Below, piece by piece: positions 35,731-44,719 of a stretch of DNA of 47,769 nucleotides. This stretch comes from Bacillota bacterium (lineage in GTDB: Bacteria > Bacillota > Clostridia > Saccharofermentanales > UBA5734): positions 1 to 47,769 of the forward strand of contig JAKPNJ010000358.1 of assembly GCA_029548445.1 (NCBI GenBank), in the 5' to 3' direction. The stretch's first letter is position 1. Each line of letters starts with the position of its first letter. Under the pieces are notes generated by a model, which did not search any database, was not told the origin of the DNA, and saw only the letters and a program-made list of their open reading frames with translations. Made by a program: the position numbers and the translations under genes.

Positions 35731-35762
35731 AACCCGGGAACGGCAGGGGCCGCTCCCGGGTT
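35731..35762 (-). other. Long intercistronic stem-loop after the SBP gene
   Basis: Arms 35731-35744 and 35749-35762 pair over 14 positions with one mismatch and a 4-nt loop. In the minus-strand transcript no U-tract follows. It lies between the sugar-binding lipoprotein gene and the GxGYxYP gene, where such hairpins commonly protect the SBP part of the mRNA and raise its level over downstream genes. Confidence 0.6.
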
Positions 35763-35780
35763 TCGGTTCCCGGAACACGA

Positions 35781-37442
35781 TCATTCCATGGATGCGTTGA
35801 TGGCCTCGATCAGGCTGTCGCCGCCCATGCTCTTCCATTGGGCCACAAACTGGTCAAAGGCGTCGAGGGTGGCTTCGCCCCGGATGATCTGGGGCAGCAT
35901 CTCCTGTTCCAGCTCGAGAAGCGGCTCGTATGTCTCCATCATCGAGGGGTCCAGGTCATAGATCACGGGGGCGAATCCCTGGAAGTCCTCGTATGCGGCG
36001 CCCGTTCCGAGCAGCTTGGCCACGGTTTCGGCCCAGTCGGTGGTATCGCACTGGGGATTCTCGAAGTACGTCTTCATGTTGGCGAACACGCGCTTCTCGT
36101 TGGGTTGGAGCGGTTCGTCGGAGTCGGCGTCCAGGGCGGCCTGCAGGCGCAGGTGCATCTGGTAGAGATAGTCTTCCCGTTCCATCTGGAGCGGGAACGG
36201 CCAGGCCATGAAATTCTGGGGCATATCGAGACCCACCTGCGCATGGGGTGCCAGGGCGGTCTCCCCGGTATCGCCGTTGTAGAGGCCATAGGTGACATTC
36301 AGGACCCGGACCGCCGCGGCGGGGTGCTCATAGCCCTTCCGGACCACGAGGAAATTGACGTTGGGCTTCTGGTACGGGGTCACGAGCTTGCCTTCGTCGT
36401 TGAGCGGCGCACTGACCGGGACCCAGTCCTGGTAGCGGTTGGCCGTCCTGGCTCCCCAGAGATGGGACCAGACGCTCCACCACGGCCCGAAGAACATGCC
36501 GCACTGGTTCAGGGTCAGGACGTCGCCCATGTCGGGATCGACCGTGATGATGCCGCCCTGGACGAGTTCGGCGATTTTCGTGATGCCGGCCTTCATTTCA
36601 TCGGTAATCGATCCATACACCGTGTTGCCCTCGCCGTCCTTCATGAAGGTGCGCGGGTACGCGCCGAAGCAGGCCAGGATCGGGTCGACGGAGTAGAGGT
36701 CGTTGTTGACCCCGATCTTGGTGCTGAGCAGGGGAAGCCCGATGGTGTCGTCGGCGTTGTTGCCATCCGGGTCCTGTTCCACGAAGGCCTGGGCCATGTC
36801 CAGCACTTCGTCCAGGGTCGTCGGCATTTCCATGCCGAGGTTTTCCACCCAGTCACGCCGGACCCACAGGGTTTCATGCTGGCCGCCGATATTGGTGCTG
36901 GGGAGCGCGTACAGCTTCCCGCCGAAGGTGACCGACTGCAGGTTGCGGTTGTCGGCATAGGAGCCGTAGATATCCTTCAGCCGGTCGCTGAAGACCTGCT
37001 GGGTCGCCGTCAGGTCCTCCAGGAGATCCTTCTCGACCATTTCCTTAAGCAGGGAGATGCTGTCGATGAACAGGACATCCGGCAGGTCGTTGGTCGAAAT
37101 GATGAGCTGGACCTTCTGGGTGTACTCCTCACCCGTCAGTTCCCAGTCATTAACAATCCGGATGTTCGTGATGTCATAAATGGCGTCGGTCAGCATGTTG
37201 TCATCCAGGTCCCAGTCTTCGCCGGCGCCGCCCTTGTTGGAGTCACGTCCCTGGGTCAGGGTGATCTCTGTCGGGCTCTTGTAGAACGGTTCGGTCAGGG
37301 CCGGATCGACGACCTCCTCGGTGGGCGTGGGCGTCGTGCCGGCGGTGGGTTCCGGCGTGGCGGTGGGGGGGGTCTGCTGGCAGGCGACGCTGGTGACGAG
37401 AAGTGCCATCGCGAGGAGCAGGGCGATCGTGATTCGTTTCAT
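35781..37442 (-). CDS. Sugar ABC transporter lipoprotein SBP, LplA type (second SBP of copy B)
   Basis: A 553-residue lipoprotein. The start at MKRITIALLL (37442) has AAAAAGGAGGAACC before it. The lipobox is at Cys21 (TSVAC), followed by a Thr/Pro linker (PPTATPEPTAGTTPTPTEE). The mature part shows LplA-type features: ITNIRIVNDWELTGEEYTQK, NDLPDVLFIDS, LWVRRDWVENLGM, PTTLDEVLDMAQAF and a late TLDAFDQFVAQWKSMGG. It should bind an oligosaccharide for import by the MalF/MalG proteins encoded just upstream. It occupies the place held by the 462-residue SBP in copy A but is longer and only distantly similar, so the two copies likely take up different sugars. Confidence 0.92.
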   Translation of the reverse strand: MKRITIALLLAMALLVTSVACQQTPPTATPEPTAGTTPTPTEEVVDPALTEPFYKSPTEITLTQGRDSNKGGAGEDWDLDDNMLTDAIYDITNIRIVNDWELTGEEYTQKVQLIISTNDLPDVLFIDSISLLKEMVEKDLLEDLTATQQVFSDRLKDIYGSYADNRNLQSVTFGGKLYALPSTNIGGQHETLWVRRDWVENLGMEMPTTLDEVLDMAQAFVEQDPDGNNADDTIGLPLLSTKIGVNNDLYSVDPILACFGAYPRTFMKDGEGNTVYGSITDEMKAGITKIAELVQGGIITVDPDMGDVLTLNQCGMFFGPWWSVWSHLWGARTANRYQDWVPVSAPLNDEGKLVTPYQKPNVNFLVVRKGYEHPAAAVRVLNVTYGLYNGDTGETALAPHAQVGLDMPQNFMAWPFPLQMEREDYLYQMHLRLQAALDADSDEPLQPNEKRVFANMKTYFENPQCDTTDWAETVAKLLGTGAAYEDFQGFAPVIYDLDPSMMETYEPLLELEQEMLPQIIRGEATLDAFDQFVAQWKSMGGDSLIEAINASME

Positions 37443-37526
37443 GCTGGTTCCTCCTTTTTCCTTCATGGTGCACCCTATATCGACCGCGTCCGGTTGCCCG
37501 GAACCGGATGCGGATTGATCTTGCTC

Positions 37527-38465
37527 TCAGTCCCGCTCGGCGAAGAGCCGCATGGAAATCCTCCCCAAAATGAATGTCATCAGGAACAGGACGACAGCGA
37601 TGGCCGAGGCGTAGCCCATCTGGAACCGGATGAAGGCGTAGTCGTAGAGATGGGCCACGATGGTATGGGCGGCATAGTTCGGGCTGGGGATGCCGGCGAC
37701 GGAAACGGCGATGTCGAAGACGGCGAAACTGGCGACGATGGTGCTGATGGCGTTGAACAGAAGCTGCGGCTTCATCAGGGGGAGGATGATATGCCAGAGT
37801 TCCTGGAACCCGCTCCGGACCCCGTCGATCCGGGCGGCTTCCAGCAGCTCTTTCGGGATGTTCTGGAGTCCCGCGAGAAAGACGAGGAACCCGGTGCCCA
37901 TGCTCATCCACGCCGAAATGAAGATGACCACCGGCAGGATGGTTCGGGCGTCCAGGGTCCAGAGGACGGGTTCCGTCAGGAATCCCAGGCTGATGAGGAC
38001 ATCGTTGATCAGGCCGTACCGGTCGTTGGAAAAGAAATACAGCCATACCACGGACATGGCGATGCCGCTGGTGATGGACGGCGTGTAGAACGCCAGGGCA
38101 TAAAGATTGCGAAAGCGCAGCGAGTTGATGACCCAGGCGAAGAGGAAGGATGCCGAGAATCCAACGGGACCGATGACGACGGAAAAGAGCAGGGTATTCC
38201 GGAGGGCCAGGGCGAATATGTCGTCATCCATGACCAGGAGCTTGAAATTGTCCAGCCCGACGAAAGAAGGCGCTTCCAGCATGTTGAAATAACTGAAGCT
38301 CAGGCCGAAGGCCGTTCCTACCGGGACGACCGTAAACACCGCGAACAGCAGCAGGAAAGGCAGCATGAACAGGTAGCCGACGCCGTTTTTCCGGACGAAT
38401 TCCCGGATCCGGAAAACGGGACCGGATCCCTGGACGGAGGCGCTGGCGATGGTGCCGGATCCCAT
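37527..38465 (-). CDS. Sugar ABC permease, MalF type (MalF1 of copy B, displaced)
   Basis: A permease of 312 residues. The ATG at 38465 is preferred because GGAGGGAAG lies 8-10 nt upstream; an ATG at 38486 would add seven residues encoded by that ribosome site. It is clearly the counterpart of the copy-A permease at 11911-12813: both share FTVVPV/FTVLPV, Y-N-M/V-LEAP-F, NTLLFSVVIGPV/NTFVFAFLTGPV, S-G-I/V-W, S-GT-FL-FLAGL, FQELWHIILP/WQELWYITLP and AHTIV-H--DY--IRF-MGYASAIA. The EAA motif is LEAARIDG. In copy A it follows the giant SBP; here it sits at the far end after MalG2 and beside the lipoprotein SBP. Confidence 0.92.
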   Translation of the reverse strand: MGSGTIASASVQGSGPVFRIREFVRKNGVGYLFMLPFLLLFAVFTVVPVGTAFGLSFSYFNMLEAPSFVGLDNFKLLVMDDDIFALALRNTLLFSVVIGPVGFSASFLFAWVINSLRFRNLYALAFYTPSITSGIAMSVVWLYFFSNDRYGLINDVLISLGFLTEPVLWTLDARTILPVVIFISAWMSMGTGFLVFLAGLQNIPKELLEAARIDGVRSGFQELWHIILPLMKPQLLFNAISTIVASFAVFDIAVSVAGIPSPNYAAHTIVAHLYDYAFIRFQMGYASAIAVVLFLMTFILGRISMRLFAERD

Positions 38466-38487
38466 GATGCTTCTTCCCTCCTTCATG

Positions 38488-39450
38488 CTACTCGACGATG
38501 CCGGTCCGCTCGATGCCGGTGATGAAGCCCTTCTGGGCCACGATATAGAACAGGAAAACCGGCAGGATGCATATCGTGATGGCTGCCATGATCACGCCGT
38601 CCGTGACCAGGCGGTCCAGCTGGTTGGTCAGTACGGCCAGGTGGTAGTCCCGCAGCCCGTTCAGTACTGCGGGGAGCATGGACGGCAGGGGCAGCCGCTC
38701 GATCTTGGAGATATAGATGGCCGGTTCGTAATAATCGTTCCAGTGCCACACCACCGACAGGACGGTGCCGACGAGGATGGGAGACAGGGAGATCGGCAGG
38801 ACGATGCGGACGAAGGTGGGGAAGAATCCGTACCCGTCGACCTGGGCGGCATCCTCCAGGGAGAGGGGCAACCCGTTGAAGAACTGGCGGAAAATGAAGA
38901 TGTAGAGGCCGCCCCGGAGGCCGTACCCGAAGAAGGTCGGCACGATGATGGGCAGGCTGCTGTTGATCCAGCCCAGCCGGGCGAAATTGATGTACTGGGG
39001 CAGGATCATGACCTGCGGCGGGATCAGGATCGAGAAGATCACCAGCATGAACAGCAGGGTCCGCCCGCGGAAGGCGAAGCGGGAAAACCCGTACGCGACC
39101 AGGGAGCAGACCAGGACGTGTCCCAGGGAGGACAGGCCCGTAATGAGGAGCGAATTGAGGAAGTGGCTCCACAGGCCGAGGTACGAGGCGGCGATGGCGT
39201 AATTCTCCAGGCGGAATTCCCTGGGAATCCAGTTGACGCTGATGTCCATCAGGTCGCCGTAGCTCTTGATGGAGGTCACGAGCATGTACAGGAAGGGAAA
39301 GATGAAGACGAACGAGATGACCAGCATCAGGAAATAGAGGACGACCCGGAAGGCCAGGCCCCGACGGTGATAGGCCGTGTCCATGAGGGTTCGGATCGCG
39401 CTTCCCACGCCGGCGGACTTCGGGGTACCGGGCAAGGCGGCGGTTTTCAT
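38488..39450 (-). CDS. Carbohydrate ABC permease, MalG type (MalG2, copy B)
   Basis: A 320-residue permease starting MKTAALPGTP. The ATG at 39450 overlaps the MalF2 stop as ATGA; the longer open frame reads through MalF2 in another frame and is not real. The helix order is normal, with SLVAYGFSRFAFRGR before helix 3 and an EAA loop reading EDAAQVDGYG, then IVLPISL. The C-terminus GFITGIERTGIVE corresponds to FFVEGIERTGLTGL in copy A. It forms the second permease pair with MalF2. Confidence 0.93.
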   Translation of the reverse strand: MKTAALPGTPKSAGVGSAIRTLMDTAYHRRGLAFRVVLYFLMLVISFVFIFPFLYMLVTSIKSYGDLMDISVNWIPREFRLENYAIAASYLGLWSHFLNSLLITGLSSLGHVLVCSLVAYGFSRFAFRGRTLLFMLVIFSILIPPQVMILPQYINFARLGWINSSLPIIVPTFFGYGLRGGLYIFIFRQFFNGLPLSLEDAAQVDGYGFFPTFVRIVLPISLSPILVGTVLSVVWHWNDYYEPAIYISKIERLPLPSMLPAVLNGLRDYHLAVLTNQLDRLVTDGVIMAAITICILPVFLFYIVAQKGFITGIERTGIVE

Positions 39451-40334
39451 ATCCGGTTCGTCACCTCCCTTCCGCTGGCATAGAATACATGCTTCCGCAT
39501 GACGAGGAAGACCGCGAGTATGATTGCGAAGACAAACAGGAAATAAAGCCAGCTCAGGGCGGAGGCGTAGTCGAACTTCTGGAGGACGAAGGCGTTGCGG
39601 ATGAAGTACTGGACCATGACGTTCCGGACATCGTTGAAGGAGTCGATGATGGTATAGACGAGGTTCAGCAGGATGACCGGGGAGAGCATCGGGATGGTGA
39701 TGAGCCAGAACATCTCCCATTCCGTGGCGGAGTCGCACCGGGCCGCTTCATACAGCGAGGGGGAGATGCCCTGCAGGCCGGACAGGAACAACAGGATCTG
39801 GACGCCGGAACGCCACAGCAGGAGTGTGATGCGGTTCAGGAACGTGGACAGGACGAGGGTCACCGAGGGGCCGATCACCTGCCGGATTTCGTCCGGCAGC
39901 AGGATGCCCCGCATGATGTCCATGGACTTCGCGTCCACGCCCATGCCCAGGAGCTGGTTCAGGATCATGCCGCTTCCCAGGAGGAACGGCAGGAAGTACA
40001 CGGTGCGGAAGAATCCGCGGAAACGGATTTTCTTGTTCAGCATGACCGCCAATATCAGGGAGAAGACGACGATGATGGGGGTGTTGACCAGGGTGTCGGT
40101 GACGACCCCGATGAAGGTCGGGACGAACTCGATGTCGATGGTGAAGGCCTCGAGATAGTGGGCCAGGCCGATGTATTCCATCTCGTCGAGATCGACGACG
40201 CTGGTGATCCGGTGGACGCTGAAGACCAGGGACTGGACCAGCGGGTACAGGAAAAAGACCAGGGTCCCGATGATGAACGGGGATACGAACAACAGCCCGT
40301 ACAGGCGCTTCTTGCGTTCGATGGACATTTTCAT
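39447..40334 (-). CDS. Sugar ABC permease, MalF/LplB type (MalF2, copy B)
   Basis: A 295-residue permease with start MKMSIERKKR at 40334, overlapping the DUF5696 stop as ATGA, just as in copy A. The first helix is LFVSPFIIGTLVFFLYPLV. The EAA motif reads YEAARCDSAT, where Ser replaces the near-invariant Gly, followed by ITIPMLSP. This Gly-to-Ser change is also where some LplB-type proteins vary, so it may not affect function. Confidence 0.92.
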   Translation of the reverse strand: MKMSIERKKRLYGLLFVSPFIIGTLVFFLYPLVQSLVFSVHRITSVVDLDEMEYIGLAHYLEAFTIDIEFVPTFIGVVTDTLVNTPIIVVFSLILAVMLNKKIRFRGFFRTVYFLPFLLGSGMILNQLLGMGVDAKSMDIMRGILLPDEIRQVIGPSVTLVLSTFLNRITLLLWRSGVQILLFLSGLQGISPSLYEAARCDSATEWEMFWLITIPMLSPVILLNLVYTIIDSFNDVRNVMVQYFIRNAFVLQKFDYASALSWLYFLFVFAIILAVFLVMRKHVFYASGREVTNRI

Positions 40335-42610
40335 GGCGTCCCCTCCCCCGGATCCAGGACGAGGTACTCCCGGGCCGGCACCCGGACCCCCTCCCAATCG
40401 GCCGCCTCATAGCCGTAATTGACATAGACCGTGACGCCGTTCTCGTATTCCACGCGTTTCAGGGTTTTCGAGAGGCTCGCATGGGACCGGACCGGGCTGT
40501 TCCAGGCCGGAGCCAGCCGCTGGTTGAAGTCGGAGACGATCCGGACGAGATCGTCGCGCCAAAGGTCGAAACGGGAGGAAAAGAGCGTGTTGGCGTCGGT
40601 ATCGCGGAGGAGGGCCGGTGACTCCCAGGTCAGCCGGAACGCCGGCATGGTGCCCTGCTCAACCCACCGGAGCACCTGTGCGACGGCGTCATGGCTCAGG
40701 TTCAGCACCTGGCCGCTGCAGGGAATATAGCTGTGCACGACCATCTGGTAGAACGGGACGCTCTCGTCCGTGATGACGAAGCCGGAGTCCTTCTCCCCGA
40801 TCGACACAAGATGGTCCGACAAGGCCAGGACATACCCGTTGCCGCCATCGACGGCCACATGGCCGAAGCGTTCCTGCGCTTCCCGCAGCAGGTCTCTCCA
40901 GCGATCGACCGTTTCGCTGCGCATCGTCGGGTTGCGCCGCTGGTAGTCGTCGTAGGTCATGGCGCCGATTCGCGTCAGGAATACGCCGTCGATCCCCAGG
41001 TCCGACAGGGTATCGAAGCCGGCGCTCGTTCTCCGGAATGCGGCCACCGGGTTGAACAGGTACCGGGAACTGGTCCTGTCCTGGACGGCATATCCATTCC
41101 CATCCAGGACGATGTCGCCCCGGGTCGAGAATCCGCCATTGGCCTTGACGATATCAATGGGATCGACCTCCAGGGAAAGGGGCCAGGCCATGTCCCTGCA
41201 CAGCGAGGCCAGGCGCCCCAGCCCGGGGCGTCCGCCCAGCTGCGGGGCTGGAAGGAACGAGGCGGGATAGGCGCCCTGGCCATTTCGATACCATCCCCAC
41301 AGGGTCAGGAAGGCCTTGGGGATCCCGGCTTCGTCGAGATCCCGGACGATGGCTTCCGCCTGACGGAAATCCGTGGTGACGACGAATTCGTTGAGAAGGA
41401 AGCGCCGCCTGGTGGTTCCCATGAACAGCTCCAGGCTTGCCGGGATGGGATCCCCGTCCTGGATCCGATCCACGAGCTTTCCTTCCTCCAGGAGAACCTG
41501 CCGGCAGGTCGATGCCATGCCGCCGTAATCGGCGGAGCCTTCTTCAAGGAAGTAATACCGGACCTCCTTGTCCGAATCGATCAGCCGATCGTCGATCTTG
41601 ATGAACAGGGGCTTTTCCAGGGTGGAACTGGGGTTGTCGACAGTCGTCGGATAGACCCCGTACGTCCTGCGGAACTGGAAACTGGGAGCGACCCGGTACA
41701 GCGGCACGCCAAGGCCGCTGGGATAGACATTGACGGCGGCGTCCGCCTCTCCTTCCGTCAGCAGGGCGACATAGGCGCCGGTCCCCGATTTCATGCCGAA
41801 GGCGGGCAGCAGGGCGCGACTGGCCGTGCTGCGTGCCGTGGAGTCTTCGCCGACCCGGTCGTTGGCGAAGTCGAACGCGTCGGTCCCATATGGGATCATC
41901 CGGTAGGCCGTCGCCCGCCGGCTGCCGCTTTCGGCGCTGAACCGAAGCAGCGCACCGCTGCCGTCCGGATACAGGATGTACCCCGTTTCGTCGTTTCGGG
42001 CCGCCCCGAGGAAGGGGGCCGCCTCCAAGGCCAGGAGACGGGTTTCGGAGGCCTCGTCGAGCCCGTCCGACGGGACCCGGATGGAAAACGCGGATCCCTC
42101 GATTCCGAAATCCGCCATGAAGGACAATCCCATGGAAGGGAACGTATAGCGGATCCGGATGCCGCCGTCGATCCGACAGGCTTCCATGACGGGATCCAGC
42201 TTGGCCATCGAGGCGGTGACGACCTGGTCCCGTCCCTGGGCGCTCTTGTCCGAGAAGGAGACGATGAAGAGGGACTGCATGTTCTGTTTCCAGGTATTGT
42301 TGATTTTGGCGTCCGGCAGGGATTCGGGATCGTACAGCGTGTTCCAGGTTCGGCCGGATCGCAGGTCCCGTACGGAAATGGACGAATCGCTCCCGTCATA
42401 CAGGAGTTCCAGGGTATCTGTCCGGGCCACGGGGCCGTCCGCAATGGTTTCGGCTTCAAACGGCAGGCTCGCCCTGACTTCCCGGGATTCCGGCCCGTCC
42501 TGTCCGCCTTCGGGGCGATCCGAAGCACAGGCGGCCAACACCAGCAACAGGGCCAGCAGGAGGGCCAGTGGCCCGGCCAGTCGGAACGCGGCGGAACGCG
42601 ACAGCTTCAT
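40331..42610 (-). CDS. DUF5696-type lipoprotein (copy B), glycosidase-like architecture
   Basis: A 759-residue protein with a lipobox at Cys28 (LVLAAC), unlike copy A, which has no Cys. The DUF5696 N-terminal beta domain is recognisable (LELLYDGSDSSISVRDLRSG, RTWNTLYD; ETGYILYPDGSGALLRF, matching ETGYMLVPDGTGALIYL in copy A). The central region reads as a barrel: KAFLTLWGWYRNGQG, PLSLEVDPIDIV, LGIDGVFLTRIGAMTYDDY, VAVDGGNGYVLALSDH, DSGFVITDESVPFYQM. Aligned Asp and Glu at strand ends make a hydrolase plausible, but no family member has a known activity. It is encoded between the YIP1 gene and MalF2. Confidence 0.78.
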   Translation of the reverse strand: MKLSRSAAFRLAGPLALLLALLLVLAACASDRPEGGQDGPESREVRASLPFEAETIADGPVARTDTLELLYDGSDSSISVRDLRSGRTWNTLYDPESLPDAKINNTWKQNMQSLFIVSFSDKSAQGRDQVVTASMAKLDPVMEACRIDGGIRIRYTFPSMGLSFMADFGIEGSAFSIRVPSDGLDEASETRLLALEAAPFLGAARNDETGYILYPDGSGALLRFSAESGSRRATAYRMIPYGTDAFDFANDRVGEDSTARSTASRALLPAFGMKSGTGAYVALLTEGEADAAVNVYPSGLGVPLYRVAPSFQFRRTYGVYPTTVDNPSSTLEKPLFIKIDDRLIDSDKEVRYYFLEEGSADYGGMASTCRQVLLEEGKLVDRIQDGDPIPASLELFMGTTRRRFLLNEFVVTTDFRQAEAIVRDLDEAGIPKAFLTLWGWYRNGQGAYPASFLPAPQLGGRPGLGRLASLCRDMAWPLSLEVDPIDIVKANGGFSTRGDIVLDGNGYAVQDRTSSRYLFNPVAAFRRTSAGFDTLSDLGIDGVFLTRIGAMTYDDYQRRNPTMRSETVDRWRDLLREAQERFGHVAVDGGNGYVLALSDHLVSIGEKDSGFVITDESVPFYQMVVHSYIPCSGQVLNLSHDAVAQVLRWVEQGTMPAFRLTWESPALLRDTDANTLFSSRFDLWRDDLVRIVSDFNQRLAPAWNSPVRSHASLSKTLKRVEYENGVTVYVNYGYEAADWEGVRVPAREYLVLDPGEGTP

Positions 42611-42620
42611 ACGACTCCCC

Positions 42621-43244
42621 CTATGCCTGCAGGTTCATCCGGATTTCCCGGAGAATCCCCAGCAGGAACACGACGAACTGGCTGGACAGCGAGAACACCA
42701 GCGTCAGGACTGCCCACAGGACCAGCATGGCGAACAGGCTCACGAAAGTGACCCGGAGGGTCTGCCCCAGGTCGTAGTGGTTCAGGATCCGGATGCTCAT
42801 GAGGAAAAGGATGCCGACCCAGGCTGCCAGCGCGACCTCGAGGGCGCCATAGAGAAGGCCTTCCTGGGTTCCGAGCCCCCTGGAGGCCAGGGCCAGCGGC
42901 AATTGGAACACGACGTAGGGCAGCATGCAGTATGCCGTGGACAGCAGGACTTCCCGGGGATGGGACTCGCCCCGGAGGATCGAGGTCACGGCATACAGCG
43001 CGGCGACCCAGGAAAGGATCGGGATGAGGAACCGGGCCGCTTCGAGGAACAGGTTCGCGTCCTCGACAGCCAGGGCGGAAAGGGGAAAATGGACAAGGTA
43101 CAGGGAACCGAACCGGACCAGGACGACCAGCCCGAGATTGAGCAGGACGGCCGGATACACCGATCGGTCCCGGTACCGCTGGATTGTCCGGAACGTTTCC
43201 GCCGGATGGAACAGGACGGACAGGGACAGCCGGATGAACGTCAT
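42621..43244 (-). CDS. YIP1-family membrane protein (copy B)
   Basis: A 207-residue membrane protein starting MTFIRLSLSVLFHPAETF at 43244, where ATGA overlaps the stop of the NHL gene. Longer starts in the frame lie inside that gene. It has five predicted helices and the YIP1 pattern (LFHPAETFRTIQRYRD; LSTAYCMLPYVVFQLPLAL). It matches the C-terminal domain of the copy-A fusion (LVHPFRGFAELKHERR; FTAYALVPMVLFRIPLLML). Bacterial YIP1 proteins have no defined role; here it presumably works with the NHL protein at the membrane. Confidence 0.88.
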   Translation of the reverse strand: MTFIRLSLSVLFHPAETFRTIQRYRDRSVYPAVLLNLGLVVLVRFGSLYLVHFPLSALAVEDANLFLEAARFLIPILSWVAALYAVTSILRGESHPREVLLSTAYCMLPYVVFQLPLALASRGLGTQEGLLYGALEVALAAWVGILFLMSIRILNHYDLGQTLRVTFVSLFAMLVLWAVLTLVFSLSSQFVVFLLGILREIRMNLQA

Positions 43245-44704
43245 GGGTTCTTCCCTCCCCGCGCCAGCCTGTCGACGTTTTCCGCGCTGTATCGGCGGAA
43301 TCTCCGGATCGCCTGGATTCCGGCAAGAAGGACGACCAGCGCCGCCAGGACCACCCAGGCGAAATGGTCCCGAATCCATTCGTGGCGAAGCTCGACAAAC
43401 GCCAGGGAATATCCTTCCTTGTTTCCCGCCAGGAAATAGGACTCCATGGACTCGGAGAACCTGTCGGCCTTGTAATCGATCCGTCCCAGGCTGTCGTACG
43501 CCAGGCGGTAGGTTTCGCAGACCTCCTGGACATTGCGCCAGTGGATTTCCGCCTCTTCATAGCGGCCGTCCTGGAACAGGCCGATGGCCGAGTGGATTTC
43601 CCGGATGAACCGGGTCGGGCGAAAAACCTGGATGGTACCCGTGGCATAGTCGCTGACGAAGATCCGTCCCCCGCTGTCCACCGCGAGGCCGTTGGCGGCC
43701 GAGAACATGCCCTTCTTGTTCCCGTTCAGGCCGAAGACCGTCAGCAGGACCCCGTCCCGGGTGTACTGGTATATGCGCCCGGTATTGATGTCGACCACGT
43801 TGACGATCCCGTTCCGGTCCACGGCGATGGCCTCGAATTTCGGATCCACGGGAAGGCCCGCTTCGTCAAAGCTTCTCTCTCCGTAGAAATGTTCGGGGAA
43901 GATATTCTTTCCGATGGAGTTCAGTTTTCGGATCTGTCCCCCCTTCCGATCCAGGGAGGTTGCGTACACGAAGCCGTCCGAGGCCAGGCAGAAATTCAGG
44001 TAGGAGGCGGGTTCGGCCTTGCGCAGCCGGCTCTTCTGCTCCGCCGTGGCGAACAGCCGGATCAGGAGGGCGTTCAGGGAGAACTCCAGCCGGGTGGATC
44101 CCACATAGCCCCGGAAGTTGTTGTAGGCGTCGAGCTGCAACATCGACTGGTCCTTGATCGTATAGAGGTATCCCGTCGGGCTGAGGGCGACTTTCCGCGG
44201 CGTAAAGCGGAAATTCGGCCCCAGCAGCTCGGACTCGGGCTTGACGAACGCCTCGATGAAGGTTCCGTCCGGGGACAGGTGCACGATGCGCTCGTTGCCG
44301 GTGTCCGCGATATATAGGTCACCGCCGGCATCCACGAAGACTCCCTCCGGACCCTTGAGCGGCCGGTCATCCGGTCCGGTGAACGCCGTCGCCGTCCCCG
44401 TGGCGGGATCGATCGACAGGATCCGGTCGTTGCCGGTATCGGCCACGAACAGCCGGTCGTCCCCGGTCATGTACAGGTCCCGGATCCCCTTCATCGACCC
44501 CAGGCCTTCCAGGACGGCGATGGTTTCTTCATACTCGTAGCACGACGGGATGGCTTCCCGTCGCCCTGTCGAGGGATCGATCGTATAGCTGGATTCGGCC
44601 GCGCCGACGCCGGCCGGCTGGAGGATGAAGGCGAGAAGAACCGCCAGGGGGACGAGGCTCCGCCGGATTCCGGGAGGCAGGTGACGCAGGAAGTTCGATG
44701 CCAT
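43241..44704 (-). CDS. NHL beta-propeller-TPR membrane protein (copy B)
   Basis: A 487-residue protein: signal sequence (about 15-35), NHL blades (about 65-375: VADTGNDRILSIDPATG, IADTGNERIVHLSPDG, VDINTGRIYQYTRDG, VSDYATGTIQVFRPTR), TPR-like helices (about 385-440: GRYEEAEIHWRNV, DRFSESMESYFLAG), and one C-terminal membrane helix (WVVLAALVVLLAGIQAI) with a basic end. The propeller would lie outside, the end in the cytoplasm. It equals the first two-thirds of the copy-A fusion, including the -FLL/FLAG-REGYS/KEGYS-AF stretch before the membrane helix. AGGAGG lies 11 nt before the ATG. Confidence 0.88.
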   Translation of the reverse strand: MASNFLRHLPPGIRRSLVPLAVLLAFILQPAGVGAAESSYTIDPSTGRREAIPSCYEYEETIAVLEGLGSMKGIRDLYMTGDDRLFVADTGNDRILSIDPATGTATAFTGPDDRPLKGPEGVFVDAGGDLYIADTGNERIVHLSPDGTFIEAFVKPESELLGPNFRFTPRKVALSPTGYLYTIKDQSMLQLDAYNNFRGYVGSTRLEFSLNALLIRLFATAEQKSRLRKAEPASYLNFCLASDGFVYATSLDRKGGQIRKLNSIGKNIFPEHFYGERSFDEAGLPVDPKFEAIAVDRNGIVNVVDINTGRIYQYTRDGVLLTVFGLNGNKKGMFSAANGLAVDSGGRIFVSDYATGTIQVFRPTRFIREIHSAIGLFQDGRYEEAEIHWRNVQEVCETYRLAYDSLGRIDYKADRFSESMESYFLAGNKEGYSLAFVELRHEWIRDHFAWVVLAALVVLLAGIQAIRRFRRYSAENVDRLARGGKNP

Positions 44705-44719
44705 GCGGTTCCGCGCCTC

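Noticed and set aside
35235-38522. 1095-codon plus-strand open frame
   Set aside because: It runs antisense across three genes with clear lipoprotein and permease features; its own translation is low-complexity Gly/Asp/Val/Glu.
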